From NCBI GenBank assembly GCA_964496435.1, contig CAZBZP010000001.1:310001-374000 (forward strand): a DNA stretch of 64,000 nucleotides. Reading direction: 5' to 3'. The stretch comes from Berkiella sp964496435. GTDB lineage: Bacteria; Pseudomonadota; Gammaproteobacteria; Berkiellales; Berkiellaceae. The translations under genes were made by a program, and so were the position numbers. Shown here piece by piece: positions 26,952 through 35,555 of this stretch (its first letter is position 1; the number at the start of each line of letters is the position of its first letter). The notes beneath the pieces are model-generated. The model had not been told where the DNA came from and ran no database searches. It saw nothing but the letters and a program-made list of their open reading frames with translations.

Positions 26952-29359
26952 TTTGTCGTTTCCTCAACATAAGCAGTTAAGTCTATAAGACCGTAAGGCG
27001 CGCCTAAGGATTGTGTTTCACGAATACCGCTTGCCACGATAGCAGTTCCCTCAGGGAGCCTGTCATCAATTTGAATGGGCATGGGTGGCGTCTTGGATTT
27101 ACCTTGGGTGACGCAAACCAATTGCCCATCAGCAAAGCCCAATTTTTGGGCGTCCTGACTATTTAACTTAACGCGGGCGACATCACCATCTTTTGTATTT
27201 TGCAAAGAAGGTGCACGACGGGTGATCCCATCTACTTGGTATAAGCCAACGGGCGCAATTCTGATTAATTTTGATGCTTTATGATCGGGCGTTAATTTGC
27301 ATGACATGGAAAGCACATTGTCAGCAAAGTGAGGGTTATTGGCTTTTTGGGTTAATACTTCCCCTAGGATATCTTCATGTGTTTGATAATCAAAACCTGA
27401 AATATCCCATAAATTCGCCATTACACGCAGAACTTTCCACGCAGGACGACTTTGTCCAAAAGGCATCACAGCCGCAGAAAAACTTGCCCATTCACCAAAG
27501 GCATTCACATAGGTTCCCGCCATTTCTGAAATAGGTGTTATCGGCAATAAAATATCAGCCACTTCGCGTAAGAACGGACTATCATAGGCTGTTAAAGCCA
27601 CCACCGTTTGCGCGTTCTGTAAAGCTTCTTTAGCCAGTGCAGGATTGGCACAATCAAATTCGGGTTCACAACCCACCAAGAGATAACCTTGTCTTGGCTT
27701 TTCTAACATTTCATGTGCATTCAAGCCTACTTTGGTCACATCAGCTTGACCAAAAGGCAAGCGGTGCGGTAGTGCACCCACAAGCCAAGCACCCGCGCTA
27801 TTGGCACCATTGCTCATTTCACCAAATGTTGCACCAATCAAATGCGCTAAGGTTCTGCCTAACCAATAAAGTTCATGTGCTTTCGGATGCATTGTGGCAA
27901 GGTTGCCCAAAATGACGCACTTCTTTTCACCCGTCATTAAATGCTTTGCCAGCTCTTTGGCTTTTTCGCTGGGGGTAATCGATGCCAACTGTTCTTTTGC
28001 ATCGACTGGACAATCAGCCAATAATTCCCCTTGCGCGTCTTCCATGAGGGCTTTTACAAGTTCCATCAATCCCAGATGAAAATCACCTCTTTCACTTACA
28101 TAATGGGTGATAGCACTATAATTCACATCTATTTCATAAGGATTCAGTGAGGTAACATGCGCGCCATGCAAGGTTGCTTTGCGAATACGCAAATTAACAA
28201 GGGGCTGTTCCTTTCTAACATCAGTTCCTATAAGCACAATTTGTTGTTGCTCTTCTAAAGCACTTAACCAAAGACCCAAGGAAGGAAATGAGCCCATATG
28301 ATCTTGATGCGCAAAATCTACTTGGCGTAATCGATGATCGATATTGTAGCAGCCTTGGCTTTTCAACAACTTTTGTAATAAATAAAATTCTTCTACCGTA
28401 CAGTTAGGAGAAGCAAGTGTACCGATTGCTTCTTTGCCTTCTGTTTGTATAATTTTTTGTAATTTTTCTACAGCAAAACTTAAAGCGGTTGGCCAATCAA
28501 CTTGTTTCCATCGATTGTCACGCTTGATCCAGGGAGAGGCTAATCTGTCTTCATGATGCAAAGCTTCATAGCTGAATCTATCTCTATCAGACAACCATAC
28601 TTCATTAAGCAATTCATTTTCTCTGGGTAAGGTACGTTTTACTTGATTGCTATGTGTATGGAAATAAATATGAGAGCCAATGCAATCATGCATTGAAATA
28701 CTGGGTTGGGCTTTTAATTCCCACGCTCTTGCTTGAAAACGAAATGGCTTAGAGGTCAGTGCACCCACTGGACATAAGTCGATAACATTGCCGGACAGCT
28801 CAGAAGTGACACTCTTTTCAATGTAAGTGCCAATTTCCATAAATTCGCCACGGCCTGTCGCACCCAGTTCGCGTTGACCTGCAACCTCTGCGCCAAATCG
28901 CACACAACGGGTACAATGAATACAGCGCGTCATTTCTGTCGCAATTAACGGACCAATATCCTTATCTTTTACAACACGCTTACGCTCTACAAACTGTGAG
29001 CTGTCTTTACCATATTCTAAAGCAACGTCTTGTAATTCACATTGGCCGCCTTGATCACAAATAGGGCAATCCAAGGGATGGTTGATGAGCAAAAATTCCA
29101 TTACGGCTTTTTGTGCATCAAGCGCACGTGTTGAGGTTGTGAAAATCTTCATCCCATCGGAGACAGGTGTTGCACAAGCTGGCATAGGTTTGGGTGCTTT
29201 TTCAACATCCACTAAGCACATACGGCAATTTGCAGCGATGGATAATTTTTTATGATAGCAAAAACGAGGGATCCTTATCCCTGCTTGATCGGCCGCCTCT
29301 ATAATCATCTGACCTGGGCGAGCTTCAATTTTTTTATCATCAATTTCGATGGTAACCAT
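26948..29359 (-). CDS. nuoG: NADH-quinone oxidoreductase subunit G
   Basis: NuoG is the large iron-sulfur subunit of the peripheral arm. It shows an N-terminal 2Fe-2S ferredoxin domain (FCYHKKLSIAANCRMCLV and a later CATP), the His/Cys cluster CPICDQGGQCELQD and CIHCTRCVRF. A molybdopterin-oxidoreductase-like domain with no cofactor function in this family follows. The start is ATG 29359 (MVTIEIDDKKIEA), with AGGAG 5 nt upstream; a longer frame would run 32 bases into nuoF. The length is 803 residues. Confidence 0.95.
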   Translation of the reverse strand: MVTIEIDDKKIEARPGQMIIEAADQAGIRIPRFCYHKKLSIAANCRMCLVDVEKAPKPMPACATPVSDGMKIFTTSTRALDAQKAVMEFLLINHPLDCPICDQGGQCELQDVALEYGKDSSQFVERKRVVKDKDIGPLIATEMTRCIHCTRCVRFGAEVAGQRELGATGRGEFMEIGTYIEKSVTSELSGNVIDLCPVGALTSKPFRFQARAWELKAQPSISMHDCIGSHIYFHTHSNQVKRTLPRENELLNEVWLSDRDRFSYEALHHEDRLASPWIKRDNRWKQVDWPTALSFAVEKLQKIIQTEGKEAIGTLASPNCTVEEFYLLQKLLKSQGCYNIDHRLRQVDFAHQDHMGSFPSLGLWLSALEEQQQIVLIGTDVRKEQPLVNLRIRKATLHGAHVTSLNPYEIDVNYSAITHYVSERGDFHLGLMELVKALMEDAQGELLADCPVDAKEQLASITPSEKAKELAKHLMTGEKKCVILGNLATMHPKAHELYWLGRTLAHLIGATFGEMSNGANSAGAWLVGALPHRLPFGQADVTKVGLNAHEMLEKPRQGYLLVGCEPEFDCANPALAKEALQNAQTVVALTAYDSPFLREVADILLPITPISEMAGTYVNAFGEWASFSAAVMPFGQSRPAWKVLRVMANLWDISGFDYQTHEDILGEVLTQKANNPHFADNVLSMSCKLTPDHKASKLIRIAPVGLYQVDGITRRAPSLQNTKDGDVARVKLNSQDAQKLGFADGQLVCVTQGKSKTPPMPIQIDDRLPEGTAIVASGIRETQSLGAPYGLIDLTAYVEETTK

Positions 29360-29375
29360 CTCAACTCCTGGAAAT

Positions 29376-30656
29376 TCAAGCCCCAACAATTGAACGTTTA
29401 TGTTCAATCATATAAACGAATTCATCTCTATAGTGTTTAATAAAGCTGCGTACTGGCATAGCGGCAGCATCACCCAAAGCACAAATCGTGCGTCCCATTA
29501 TTTTTTCTGCTACATCATCAAGGACCTTCAGATCGGATAAGTCTGCATGTCCATGCAACATACGATGCAGCATACGTGCTAACCAACCTGTTCCTTCACG
29601 ACAAGGTGTGCATTGACCACATGACTCTTCAAAATAGAACTCTGATATACGTGCCAACATTTTCACCATGCAGGTCGTTTCATCCATAACGATGACAGCG
29701 CCTGAGCCCAACATGGAGCCGGCTTTGGAAATGGAATCATAATCCATATTCAAGGTCATCATTTGTTCGCCTGGAACAACGGGCACCGAAGAACCACCGG
29801 GGATCACAGCTTTGAGCTTTTTGCCCCCTTTCATACCACCTGCCATCTCCAATAATGTCGCAAATGGCGTGCCTAAAGGAATTTCATAATTGCCAGGTTT
29901 ATTCACATGGCCTGAAACGCAAAATATTTTTGTACCGCCATTGTTTGGCAAGCCTAACTCTAAAAACCATTTGCCACCGTGTTGCAAAATCACGGGCACA
30001 GAAGCATAGCTTTCCGTGTTATTGATATTTGTTGGTTGACCATAGATACCAAAGTTTGCTGGAAAAGGTGGCTTAAAGCGTGGTTGGCCTTTTTTACCCT
30101 CTAAGGATTCCATCAACGCGGTTTCTTCACCGCAGATATAGGCACCAGCACCCAACACATTATGTAGTTCAAAATCAAAGCCACTGCCCAAAAGGTTTTT
30201 ACCAATCAGACCTAGTTCACGTGCTTCTTTTAAGGCTTGTTCCATACGGTGAAAAGGTTCAATAAACTCGCCCCGCAGGTAGTTATATCCCACTGTGGCA
30301 TTCATGACATAACCAGCGATAGCCATGCCTTCAATCAATTGGTGCGGGTTAAAGCGTAAGATATCTCTGTCTTTGCAAGTGCCTGGCTCACCTTCGTCAG
30401 AATTGCACAGTACATATTTTTGGCCAGGTTTGTTGCGAGGCATAAAGCTCCATTTCAAACCCGTTGGAAAGCCTGCACCACCACGGCCACGCAAAGCAGA
30501 AACCTTTAATTCATTGATAATGTCATCTGGTGGTGTTTTATTTTTGAGAATATTTTCCCAAACGGTATAACCACCCACAGCACGGTAAGCTTCTAAGCTC
30601 CATGGTTTTTCATGATGCAAGGTTCTAAAACAAACTTGATTGGTTGGGACACTCAT
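29376..30656 (-). CDS. nuoF: NADH-quinone oxidoreductase subunit F
   Basis: NuoF binds NADH and FMN and holds cluster N3. The 426-residue protein has the FMN/NADH region LRGRGGAGFPTGLKWSF, GAYICGEETALMESLEG and the 4Fe-4S motif SCGQCTPCREGTGW. It has AAGGAG 6 nt before its ATG and starts 3 bases after the nuoE stop. Confidence 0.97.
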   Translation of the reverse strand: MSVPTNQVCFRTLHHEKPWSLEAYRAVGGYTVWENILKNKTPPDDIINELKVSALRGRGGAGFPTGLKWSFMPRNKPGQKYVLCNSDEGEPGTCKDRDILRFNPHQLIEGMAIAGYVMNATVGYNYLRGEFIEPFHRMEQALKEARELGLIGKNLLGSGFDFELHNVLGAGAYICGEETALMESLEGKKGQPRFKPPFPANFGIYGQPTNINNTESYASVPVILQHGGKWFLELGLPNNGGTKIFCVSGHVNKPGNYEIPLGTPFATLLEMAGGMKGGKKLKAVIPGGSSVPVVPGEQMMTLNMDYDSISKAGSMLGSGAVIVMDETTCMVKMLARISEFYFEESCGQCTPCREGTGWLARMLHRMLHGHADLSDLKVLDDVAEKIMGRTICALGDAAAMPVRSFIKHYRDEFVYMIEHKRSIVGA

Positions 30657-30659
30657 GTG

Positions 30660-31172
30660 CTACTCCTTGGAAGCCAAAATCTCATCGATTTTTTGTGCGT
30701 TGAGATTTTCATAGTAGTCATCGCCAATTTGCATTGCTGGCGCCCCACAACATGCAGCTAAACATTCCACTGATTTCAGTGTGAACTTGCCGTCATCTGT
30801 TGTTTCATTAAAACCTATACCCAACTTGTTTTTAAGATGGGTCACAATTTCTTCTGATCCACAAAGCATGCAGGAAATATTGGTGCACACACAGATTTTA
30901 TGGCGGCCAATTGTTTTGTTCATTTCAAACATGCTGTAAAAAGTCGCTACTTCAAAGACAGCAATTTTTGGCATGCCCAAATAGTGCGCTACCGCTTCTA
31001 CAAGCTCATTTGTTAAAGAGCCACCATTTTCTTTTTGTACAAAGGTCAGTGCTGCAATGACTGCCGATTGCTTTTGTTCTTTTGGATATTTTTGTAGCCA
31101 TTGATCAATATGGCTTCTGGCCTGTTGTGATAATACGTCAGGCGACATTAATTTTTGTACTGGCGCGTTCAC
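30660..31172 (-). CDS. nuoE: NADH-quinone oxidoreductase subunit E
   Basis: NuoE is the thioredoxin-fold subunit with the 2Fe-2S cluster N1a. Ligands are visible in CTNISCMLCG and CLAACCGAP. The 170-residue protein starts at GTG 31172, which overlaps the nuoD stop as GTGA, with GGAGAG 8 nt upstream. The first ATG in frame comes 8 codons later and would cut the family N-terminus only slightly. Confidence 0.95.
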   Translation of the reverse strand: MNAPVQKLMSPDVLSQQARSHIDQWLQKYPKEQKQSAVIAALTFVQKENGGSLTNELVEAVAHYLGMPKIAVFEVATFYSMFEMNKTIGRHKICVCTNISCMLCGSEEIVTHLKNKLGIGFNETTDDGKFTLKSVECLAACCGAPAMQIGDDYYENLNAQKIDEILASKE

Positions 31173-32422
31173 CTATCAATCTCTCCAAATACAATATCTT
31201 GAGAACCAATCACAGCCACTACGTCGGCAATCATATGTCCCTTCACCATTTCATTCATGGCTGCTAAATGCGGGAAACCAGCTGCTCTTACTTTGACGCG
31301 ATAAGGCTTATTGGCACCATCAGAAATGAGGTATACCCCAAATTCTCCCTTGGGATGTTCCACTGCTGCATACGCTTCGCCTTGAGGAACGCAATATCCT
31401 TCCGTAAAAAGTTTGAAATGATGGATTAAGGATTCCATATCATCTTTCATTTTTTCACGAGAGGGCGGTACGATTTTATTGTCATGAATAACAACAGGGC
31501 CTGGGTTATCACGAAGCCATTGTACGCATTGGCGAATAATACGATTACTTTGACGCATCTCTTCAATACGCACTAAATATCTATCGTAACAATCGCCTTC
31601 TTTACCCACAGGGATATCAAAATCCATGCGATCATAAACGGCGTAGGGCTGCTTTTTACGCAAGTCCCACTCGACGCCAGAGCCTCTTAACATAGGGCCT
31701 GAGAAACCAAGCTGAAGAGCTCTTTCTCTTGAAACAACACCAATACCAACCGTACGTTGTTTCCAAATTCGGTTATCGGTAAGAAGTGTTTCATACTCAT
31801 CCACACAGGTAGGGAAACGCTCCGTAAAATCCCAAATGAAATCTAATAATGAACCTGTTCTTGTTTCATTGAGCTTTTTGACTTCTTTTTCTGAATGCCA
31901 CATGGATGCTTTATATTGTGGCATTGTGCCAGGCAGATCACGATAAACCCCACCTGGGCGATAATAGGTTGCGTGCATTCGCGCACCACTGACGGCTTCA
32001 TAGCAATCCATGAGATCTTCTCTTTCACGAAACGCGTATAAAAAGACGGTCATGGCGCCGATATCTAAGGCATGTGCCCCAATCCACATTAAATGATTTA
32101 AAATCCGGGTGATTTCATCAAACATCACGCGAATATATTGGGCACGAACGGGTGGTGTGATGCCTAATAACTTTTCAATGGCCATCACGTAACCGTGTTC
32201 GTTGCACATCATGGAGACGTAATCGAGTCTGTCCATGTAACCAATGCTTTGATTATAAGGCTTATTCTCAGCTAATTTTTCCGTAGCACGATGAAGTAAG
32301 CCAATATGGGGATCAGCGTGCTGTACGACTTCCCCATCCAACTCTAAAATTAAACGCAATACACCATGTGCCGCAGGATGTTGCGGGCCGAAATTCATGC
32401 TGTAGTTTTTAATCTCAGCCAT
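31169..32422 (-). CDS. nuoD: NADH-quinone oxidoreductase subunit D
   Basis: NuoD is the 49-kDa homologue that forms the quinone-binding site with NuoB. It has the signature MNFGPQHPAAHGVLRL, with the His used in quinone contact, and CNEHGYVMAIEKLLGI. The 417-residue protein is separate from NuoC, unlike the fused NuoCD of E. coli. The start is ATG 32422 with AAGG 5 nt upstream, overlapping the nuoC stop by 8 bases. Confidence 0.97.
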   Translation of the reverse strand: MAEIKNYSMNFGPQHPAAHGVLRLILELDGEVVQHADPHIGLLHRATEKLAENKPYNQSIGYMDRLDYVSMMCNEHGYVMAIEKLLGITPPVRAQYIRVMFDEITRILNHLMWIGAHALDIGAMTVFLYAFREREDLMDCYEAVSGARMHATYYRPGGVYRDLPGTMPQYKASMWHSEKEVKKLNETRTGSLLDFIWDFTERFPTCVDEYETLLTDNRIWKQRTVGIGVVSRERALQLGFSGPMLRGSGVEWDLRKKQPYAVYDRMDFDIPVGKEGDCYDRYLVRIEEMRQSNRIIRQCVQWLRDNPGPVVIHDNKIVPPSREKMKDDMESLIHHFKLFTEGYCVPQGEAYAAVEHPKGEFGVYLISDGANKPYRVKVRAAGFPHLAAMNEMVKGHMIADVVAVIGSQDIVFGEIDR

Positions 32423-33098
32423 GCTCACCTTCTTGTTCTTGATGCTTTGCTTTACGGATCACTTTAGGAACTAAAGTGCGAGGCACAATTTCAACAGGAT
32501 CATAGATGACGCGCTTTTGTTTGGCGTCATAACGAACTTCGACATTGCCTACCAGCGGGAAGTCTTTTCTAAAGGGATAACCAATAAATCCATAATCCGT
32601 TAAGATGCGTCTTAAGTCAGGATGTCCTGCAAATAAGATCCCATACAAATCAAAAGCTTCACGTTCATACCAGTTGGCACTGCTATAAATACTGACAACC
32701 GAATCGATAACCGGATCATGATCAGAAACAAAAGCACGCACGCGAATACGTTGGTTATGCTTAATAGAAAGTAAATGATATACCACGGCCAATCTTGGTT
32801 TGGTCCAATTGCTATTAGCCCTTACTTGCGAAATGGGGCGAACAGCTCGCTCAAAGCCCTGGCTTGTTGCTTCAAATGTTTCCCATTCGCTGCAACCATA
32901 GTGCAGATAATCTACACCGCACAAATCCATTAACATTTCAAATTGAAAGTCTTCATCATCACGTAATCGTTTGCAAACTTTGACGATGGCATTATTTGGA
33001 ATTTCGAGGGTGATTTCGCCATGTGCAATGCTGAGGCTATCGATATCCATTGCTAATTTGTTTTTAATTTGTTCTGCAAGAAGCTCAAGCTTTTTCAT
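32415..33098 (-). CDS. nuoC: NADH-quinone oxidoreductase subunit C
   Basis: NuoC is the 30-kDa subunit of the peripheral arm with no cofactor. The family block SANWYEREAFDLYGILFAGHPDLRRILTDYGF is split here only for length: WYEREAFDLYGILF and HPDLRRILTDYGF are both present, followed by the PFRKDFPL element. The start is ATG 33098, with AAGGGG upstream, inside the nuoB end (14-base overlap). The longer frame would begin with TTG. The length is 227 residues. Confidence 0.95.
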   Translation of the reverse strand: MKKLELLAEQIKNKLAMDIDSLSIAHGEITLEIPNNAIVKVCKRLRDDEDFQFEMLMDLCGVDYLHYGCSEWETFEATSQGFERAVRPISQVRANSNWTKPRLAVVYHLLSIKHNQRIRVRAFVSDHDPVIDSVVSIYSSANWYEREAFDLYGILFAGHPDLRRILTDYGFIGYPFRKDFPLVGNVEVRYDAKQKRVIYDPVEIVPRTLVPKVIRKAKHQEQEGEHG

Positions 33099-33582
33099 TT
33101 TTGCCCCTTGCAAGCGTATTCTCTGTTCTTCTTATTTTGTTTTGTAATTGCAAAATGCCATAAAGCAGAGCTTCAGCAGTAGGCGGGCAACCTGGTACAT
33201 AAACATCAACCGGTACCACGCGGTCACAACCACGCACCACGGAGAAGGAGTAATGATAATAGCCGCCCCCATTAGCGCATGAGCCCATGGAAATTACCCA
33301 TCTGGGTTCAGCCATTTGATCGTAAACTTTGCGCAGCGCAGGCGCCATTTTGTTGCACAAGGTGCCAGCAACAATCATGACGTCACTTTGTCTTGGGCTG
33401 GGGCGAAAAACGATACCGAAACGGTCTAAGTCATAGCGTGAAGCGCCAGCATGCATCATTTCAACGGCACAACATGCAAGGCCAAAAGTCATTGGCCACA
33501 TGGAGCCGGTTCTTGCCCAATTAACCAATTTATCGACGGAGGTTGTTACAAAACCTTTTTTGAGTACGCCTTCTACTCCCAT
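33085..33582 (-). CDS. nuoB: NADH-quinone oxidoreductase subunit B
   Basis: NuoB holds cluster N2, the last iron-sulfur centre before quinone. The adjacent cysteines in MTFGLACCAVEMM, GSCANGGGYYHYS and VPGCPPTAEALLYG are present. The start is ATG 33582 (MGVEGVLKKGFVTT), overlapping the nuoA stop by 10 bases, with AAGGGG upstream; the upstream in-frame start at 33603 is less likely. The length is 165 residues. Confidence 0.95.
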   Translation of the reverse strand: MGVEGVLKKGFVTTSVDKLVNWARTGSMWPMTFGLACCAVEMMHAGASRYDLDRFGIVFRPSPRQSDVMIVAGTLCNKMAPALRKVYDQMAEPRWVISMGSCANGGGYYHYSFSVVRGCDRVVPVDVYVPGCPPTAEALLYGILQLQNKIRRTENTLARGKNEKA

Positions 33583-33929
33583 TCTAGCGCCCCTTTTTTC
33601 CACTCATAGAGAAAACCAACCAATAAAAGACCAAGGAAAATGCCCATAGCAATAACACCTGGCCATGCCAGATTTTCGAGAATCACTGCCCAAGGAAAGA
33701 GAAAGGCCACTTCCAAATCAAAAATGATAAATAAAATGGCAACAAGATAAAAACGCACATCAAATTTGTAACGTGCATCTTCAAACGGCTCAAATCCGCA
33801 CTCATATTGTGAATTTTTTTCAGGATCAGGACGACTGGGCGAGATTAAGGTGCCCAAACCTATCAAGAGCGTAGCGATGCCTACTGCTAATCCCATAAAA
33901 ATAAGGATTGGAAGGTAATTTTCTAACAC
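33573..33929 (-). CDS. nuoA: NADH-quinone oxidoreductase subunit A
   Basis: NuoA is a three-helix membrane subunit of complex I next to the quinone cavity. The 118-residue protein has YECGFEPFEDARYKFDVRFY, with the conserved Cys loop, and IIFDLEVAFLFPWAV. It is the first gene of the nuo operon. The start is GTG 33929 with AAGGG about 9 nt upstream. Its promoter should lie between 33930 and the tRNA-Leu gene. Confidence 0.96.
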   Translation of the reverse strand: MLENYLPILIFMGLAVGIATLLIGLGTLISPSRPDPEKNSQYECGFEPFEDARYKFDVRFYLVAILFIIFDLEVAFLFPWAVILENLAWPGVIAMGIFLGLLLVGFLYEWKKGALEWE

Positions 33930-33984
33930 GTTTTAGAACCCTTACCGGATAAATGCAATTGCCAAACATAACTTAACATCATAT

Positions 33985-34022
33985 CCCGTCTTCGCCTAAG
34001 AGGCTACGCCGGGCGCAGCCCG
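33985..34022. repeat. Intergenic palindromic repeat, copy 1
   Basis: CCCGTCTTCGC, a 7-base spacer and GCTACGCCGGG are followed by a GGGCGCAGCCC hairpin. The two 11-base arms recur with a 5-base spacer at 52965-52991, so this is an interspersed element rather than a gene-specific signal. It sits in the leader of the nuo operon, downstream of tRNA-Leu. Confidence 0.65.
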
Positions 34023-34106
34023 CTTTTCATCTGAGTGTGTAAACTAAACACTTTGAACGTTTGTGCTGCATCAGGCGAAGCATTCGAATTTATCGAATGC
34101 GAAGAA

Positions 34107-34191
34107 TGGTGCCCAAGGCCGGACTCGAACCGGCACAGCTTTCGCCACTACCCCCTCAAGATAGCGTGTCTACCAATTTCACCACTTGGGC
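34107..34191 (-). tRNA. tRNA-Leu (GAG)
   Basis: This 85-nt class II tRNA has GCCCAAGTGGTGAAATTGGTAG at its 5' side (quoted in part), anticodon GAG in CTATCTTGAGGGGGTAG, a long variable arm (GTGGCGAAAGCTGT), GGTTCGAGTCC in the T-arm and an encoded CCA. It lies directly behind secG, the same arrangement as leuU in E. coli. Confidence 0.97.
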
Positions 34192-34202
34192 TTACTCTTC
34201 CT

Positions 34203-34238
34203 ATTTTGAATCTTCAAAATGGCGGAGTATGTAACTCC
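34203..34238 (-). promoter_or_regulatory. Paired small hairpins between secG and tRNA-Leu
   Basis: Two perfect short palindromes occupy this gap: ATTTTGAA/TTCAAAAT with a 2-nt loop (34203-34220) and GGAGT/ACTCC with a 5-nt loop (34224-34238). They lie between the secG stop and the tRNA 5' end and may guide processing of the tRNA from the secG transcript. Confidence 0.4.
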
Positions 34239-34242
34239 TTAA

Positions 34243-34590
34243 CTAAATTTCAGGTACATCATTACCAGCGGGTTTTGTGCTGGGTGATGACTCTGATTTA
34301 TTTGCAGGCAACTCTTCCTTCACAGCTGCAGGAACTTCTTCTAGCATTCTTGGATGGTATTGTTTGTTTAAGTAGTACACCAAGAACAAATTCAATACGA
34401 AAAATAAGCCAGCCAATATAGAAGTCATTCGGCTTAAAAAATTACCGGAACCTTGGCTGCCAAATACGGTTTGTGAAGCACCGCTACCAAATGCAGCCCC
34501 TGCTTGAGCACCCTTTCCGTGTTGAATAAGGATAAGGCCTACCAAGACGAAGGAGATGAGGAAATGGATAGCTAATAATATTACATACAT
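34243..34590 (-). CDS. secG: Protein translocase subunit SecG
   Basis: SecG is the two-helix inner-membrane subunit of the SecYEG translocon. The 115-residue protein has helix 1 (residues 2-21), the conserved loop LIQHGKGAQAGAAFGSGASQ, SGNFLSRMT and helix 2 (about 55-75), then a polar acidic tail with PAAVKEELPANKSES. It is followed by tRNA-Leu and preceded by tpiA with a 14-base gap. Confidence 0.95.
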   Translation of the reverse strand: MYVILLAIHFLISFVLVGLILIQHGKGAQAGAAFGSGASQTVFGSQGSGNFLSRMTSILAGLFFVLNLFLVYYLNKQYHPRMLEEVPAAVKEELPANKSESSPSTKPAGNDVPEI

Positions 34591-34604
34591 GCTCTCAGAC
34601 CTTA

Positions 34605-35366
34605 TTAAGCACCTGCGGCGATAATTTGTATAAATTCATTCGCATTTAGGGATGCGCCCCCTACTAATGCCCCGTCAATATCGGGCATCGCAAAAAGCCC
34701 TTGGGCATTATTCGCCTTAACACTCCCGCCGTATAATATCGACAGGTTGTTGGCTAACGCTGCATCATACTCGGCTAAGGTCTGTCTGAGCAAGAGATGA
34801 ACAGCTTGGGCTTGCTCTGGGGTGGCAGTTAAGCCCGTACCAATTGCCCAAATAGGTTCGTAAGCAATGATGGCATTCTCAAATACCCCGATGCCACTTT
34901 TTAGTAAGGCTTGCAACTGCCCTACAATAATTTCATCTGTTTGTTGCGCCAAGCGCTGCTCTTTGGTTTCCCCTACACATAAAATAGGGATGAGTCCTGC
35001 GGCTTTGGCACTTAAGAATTTTTCGGCGATTTGCTCGTCTGTTTCATTATTATATTGACGACGTTCTGAATGACCGACGATTACGTATTTGCATCCCACT
35101 TCTATCAGCATGTTGGCTTCAACTTGCCCGGTAAAAGCACCTAGCTGATGCGCGCTGACATCTTGAGCACCTAACTGCAATGCTTGCGCCGTTGTGGCCA
35201 TAAGTGCTGCTGCTGTTTCTAAATAAGGAAACGGCGGGCAAACAACCGCACTTGATTGTGAGTTAGATAACACTTTGCTTTCAGCAATGGCTGCAACAAA
35301 TTCTTTGAGATGCGCTTTTGAACCATGCATCTTCCAATTGCCAACCACGGTGAATTTTCTTGTCAT
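34605..35366 (-). CDS. tpiA: Triosephosphate isomerase
   Basis: TpiA interconverts dihydroxyacetone phosphate and glyceraldehyde 3-phosphate in glycolysis and gluconeogenesis. The 253-residue TIM barrel has GNWKMHGS (Asn and Lys of the active site), VIVGHSERR with the electrophilic His, AYEPIWAIGTG with the catalytic Glu and the flexible loop, and the phosphate-binding YGGSVKANN. No strong ribosome binding site precedes its ATG. Confidence 0.97.
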   Translation of the reverse strand: MTRKFTVVGNWKMHGSKAHLKEFVAAIAESKVLSNSQSSAVVCPPFPYLETAAALMATTAQALQLGAQDVSAHQLGAFTGQVEANMLIEVGCKYVIVGHSERRQYNNETDEQIAEKFLSAKAAGLIPILCVGETKEQRLAQQTDEIIVGQLQALLKSGIGVFENAIIAYEPIWAIGTGLTATPEQAQAVHLLLRQTLAEYDAALANNLSILYGGSVKANNAQGLFAMPDIDGALVGGASLNANEFIQIIAAGA

Positions 35367-35471
35367 GCGAGCTTATGGGCCTACAGAATTTTAAAAACGG
35401 TGAATATTAACTGAGTTGCTTAATGTCGCGCAAGTATTAAAGCGTTGGATTGTCTTGTGCAAGGGCAAGAA

Positions 35472-35492
35472 GGGCGGACATGAAGTCCGCCC
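35472..35492. repeat. Palindromic element between tpiA and glmM
   Basis: A perfect 8-bp stem GGGCGGAC/GTCCGCCC with a 5-nt loop is followed by CCTACGCGG. It occupies the 189-base gap downstream of glmM and upstream of tpiA. It has no T-tract, and its composition is that of a REP-like interspersed element that may also terminate or stabilise the glmM transcript. Confidence 0.6.
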
Positions 35493-35555
35493 CTACGCGG
35501 AATGGATCCACGATGACATCTCGTATCCACAGAGCCTAACATTTTAGAAAATTAA

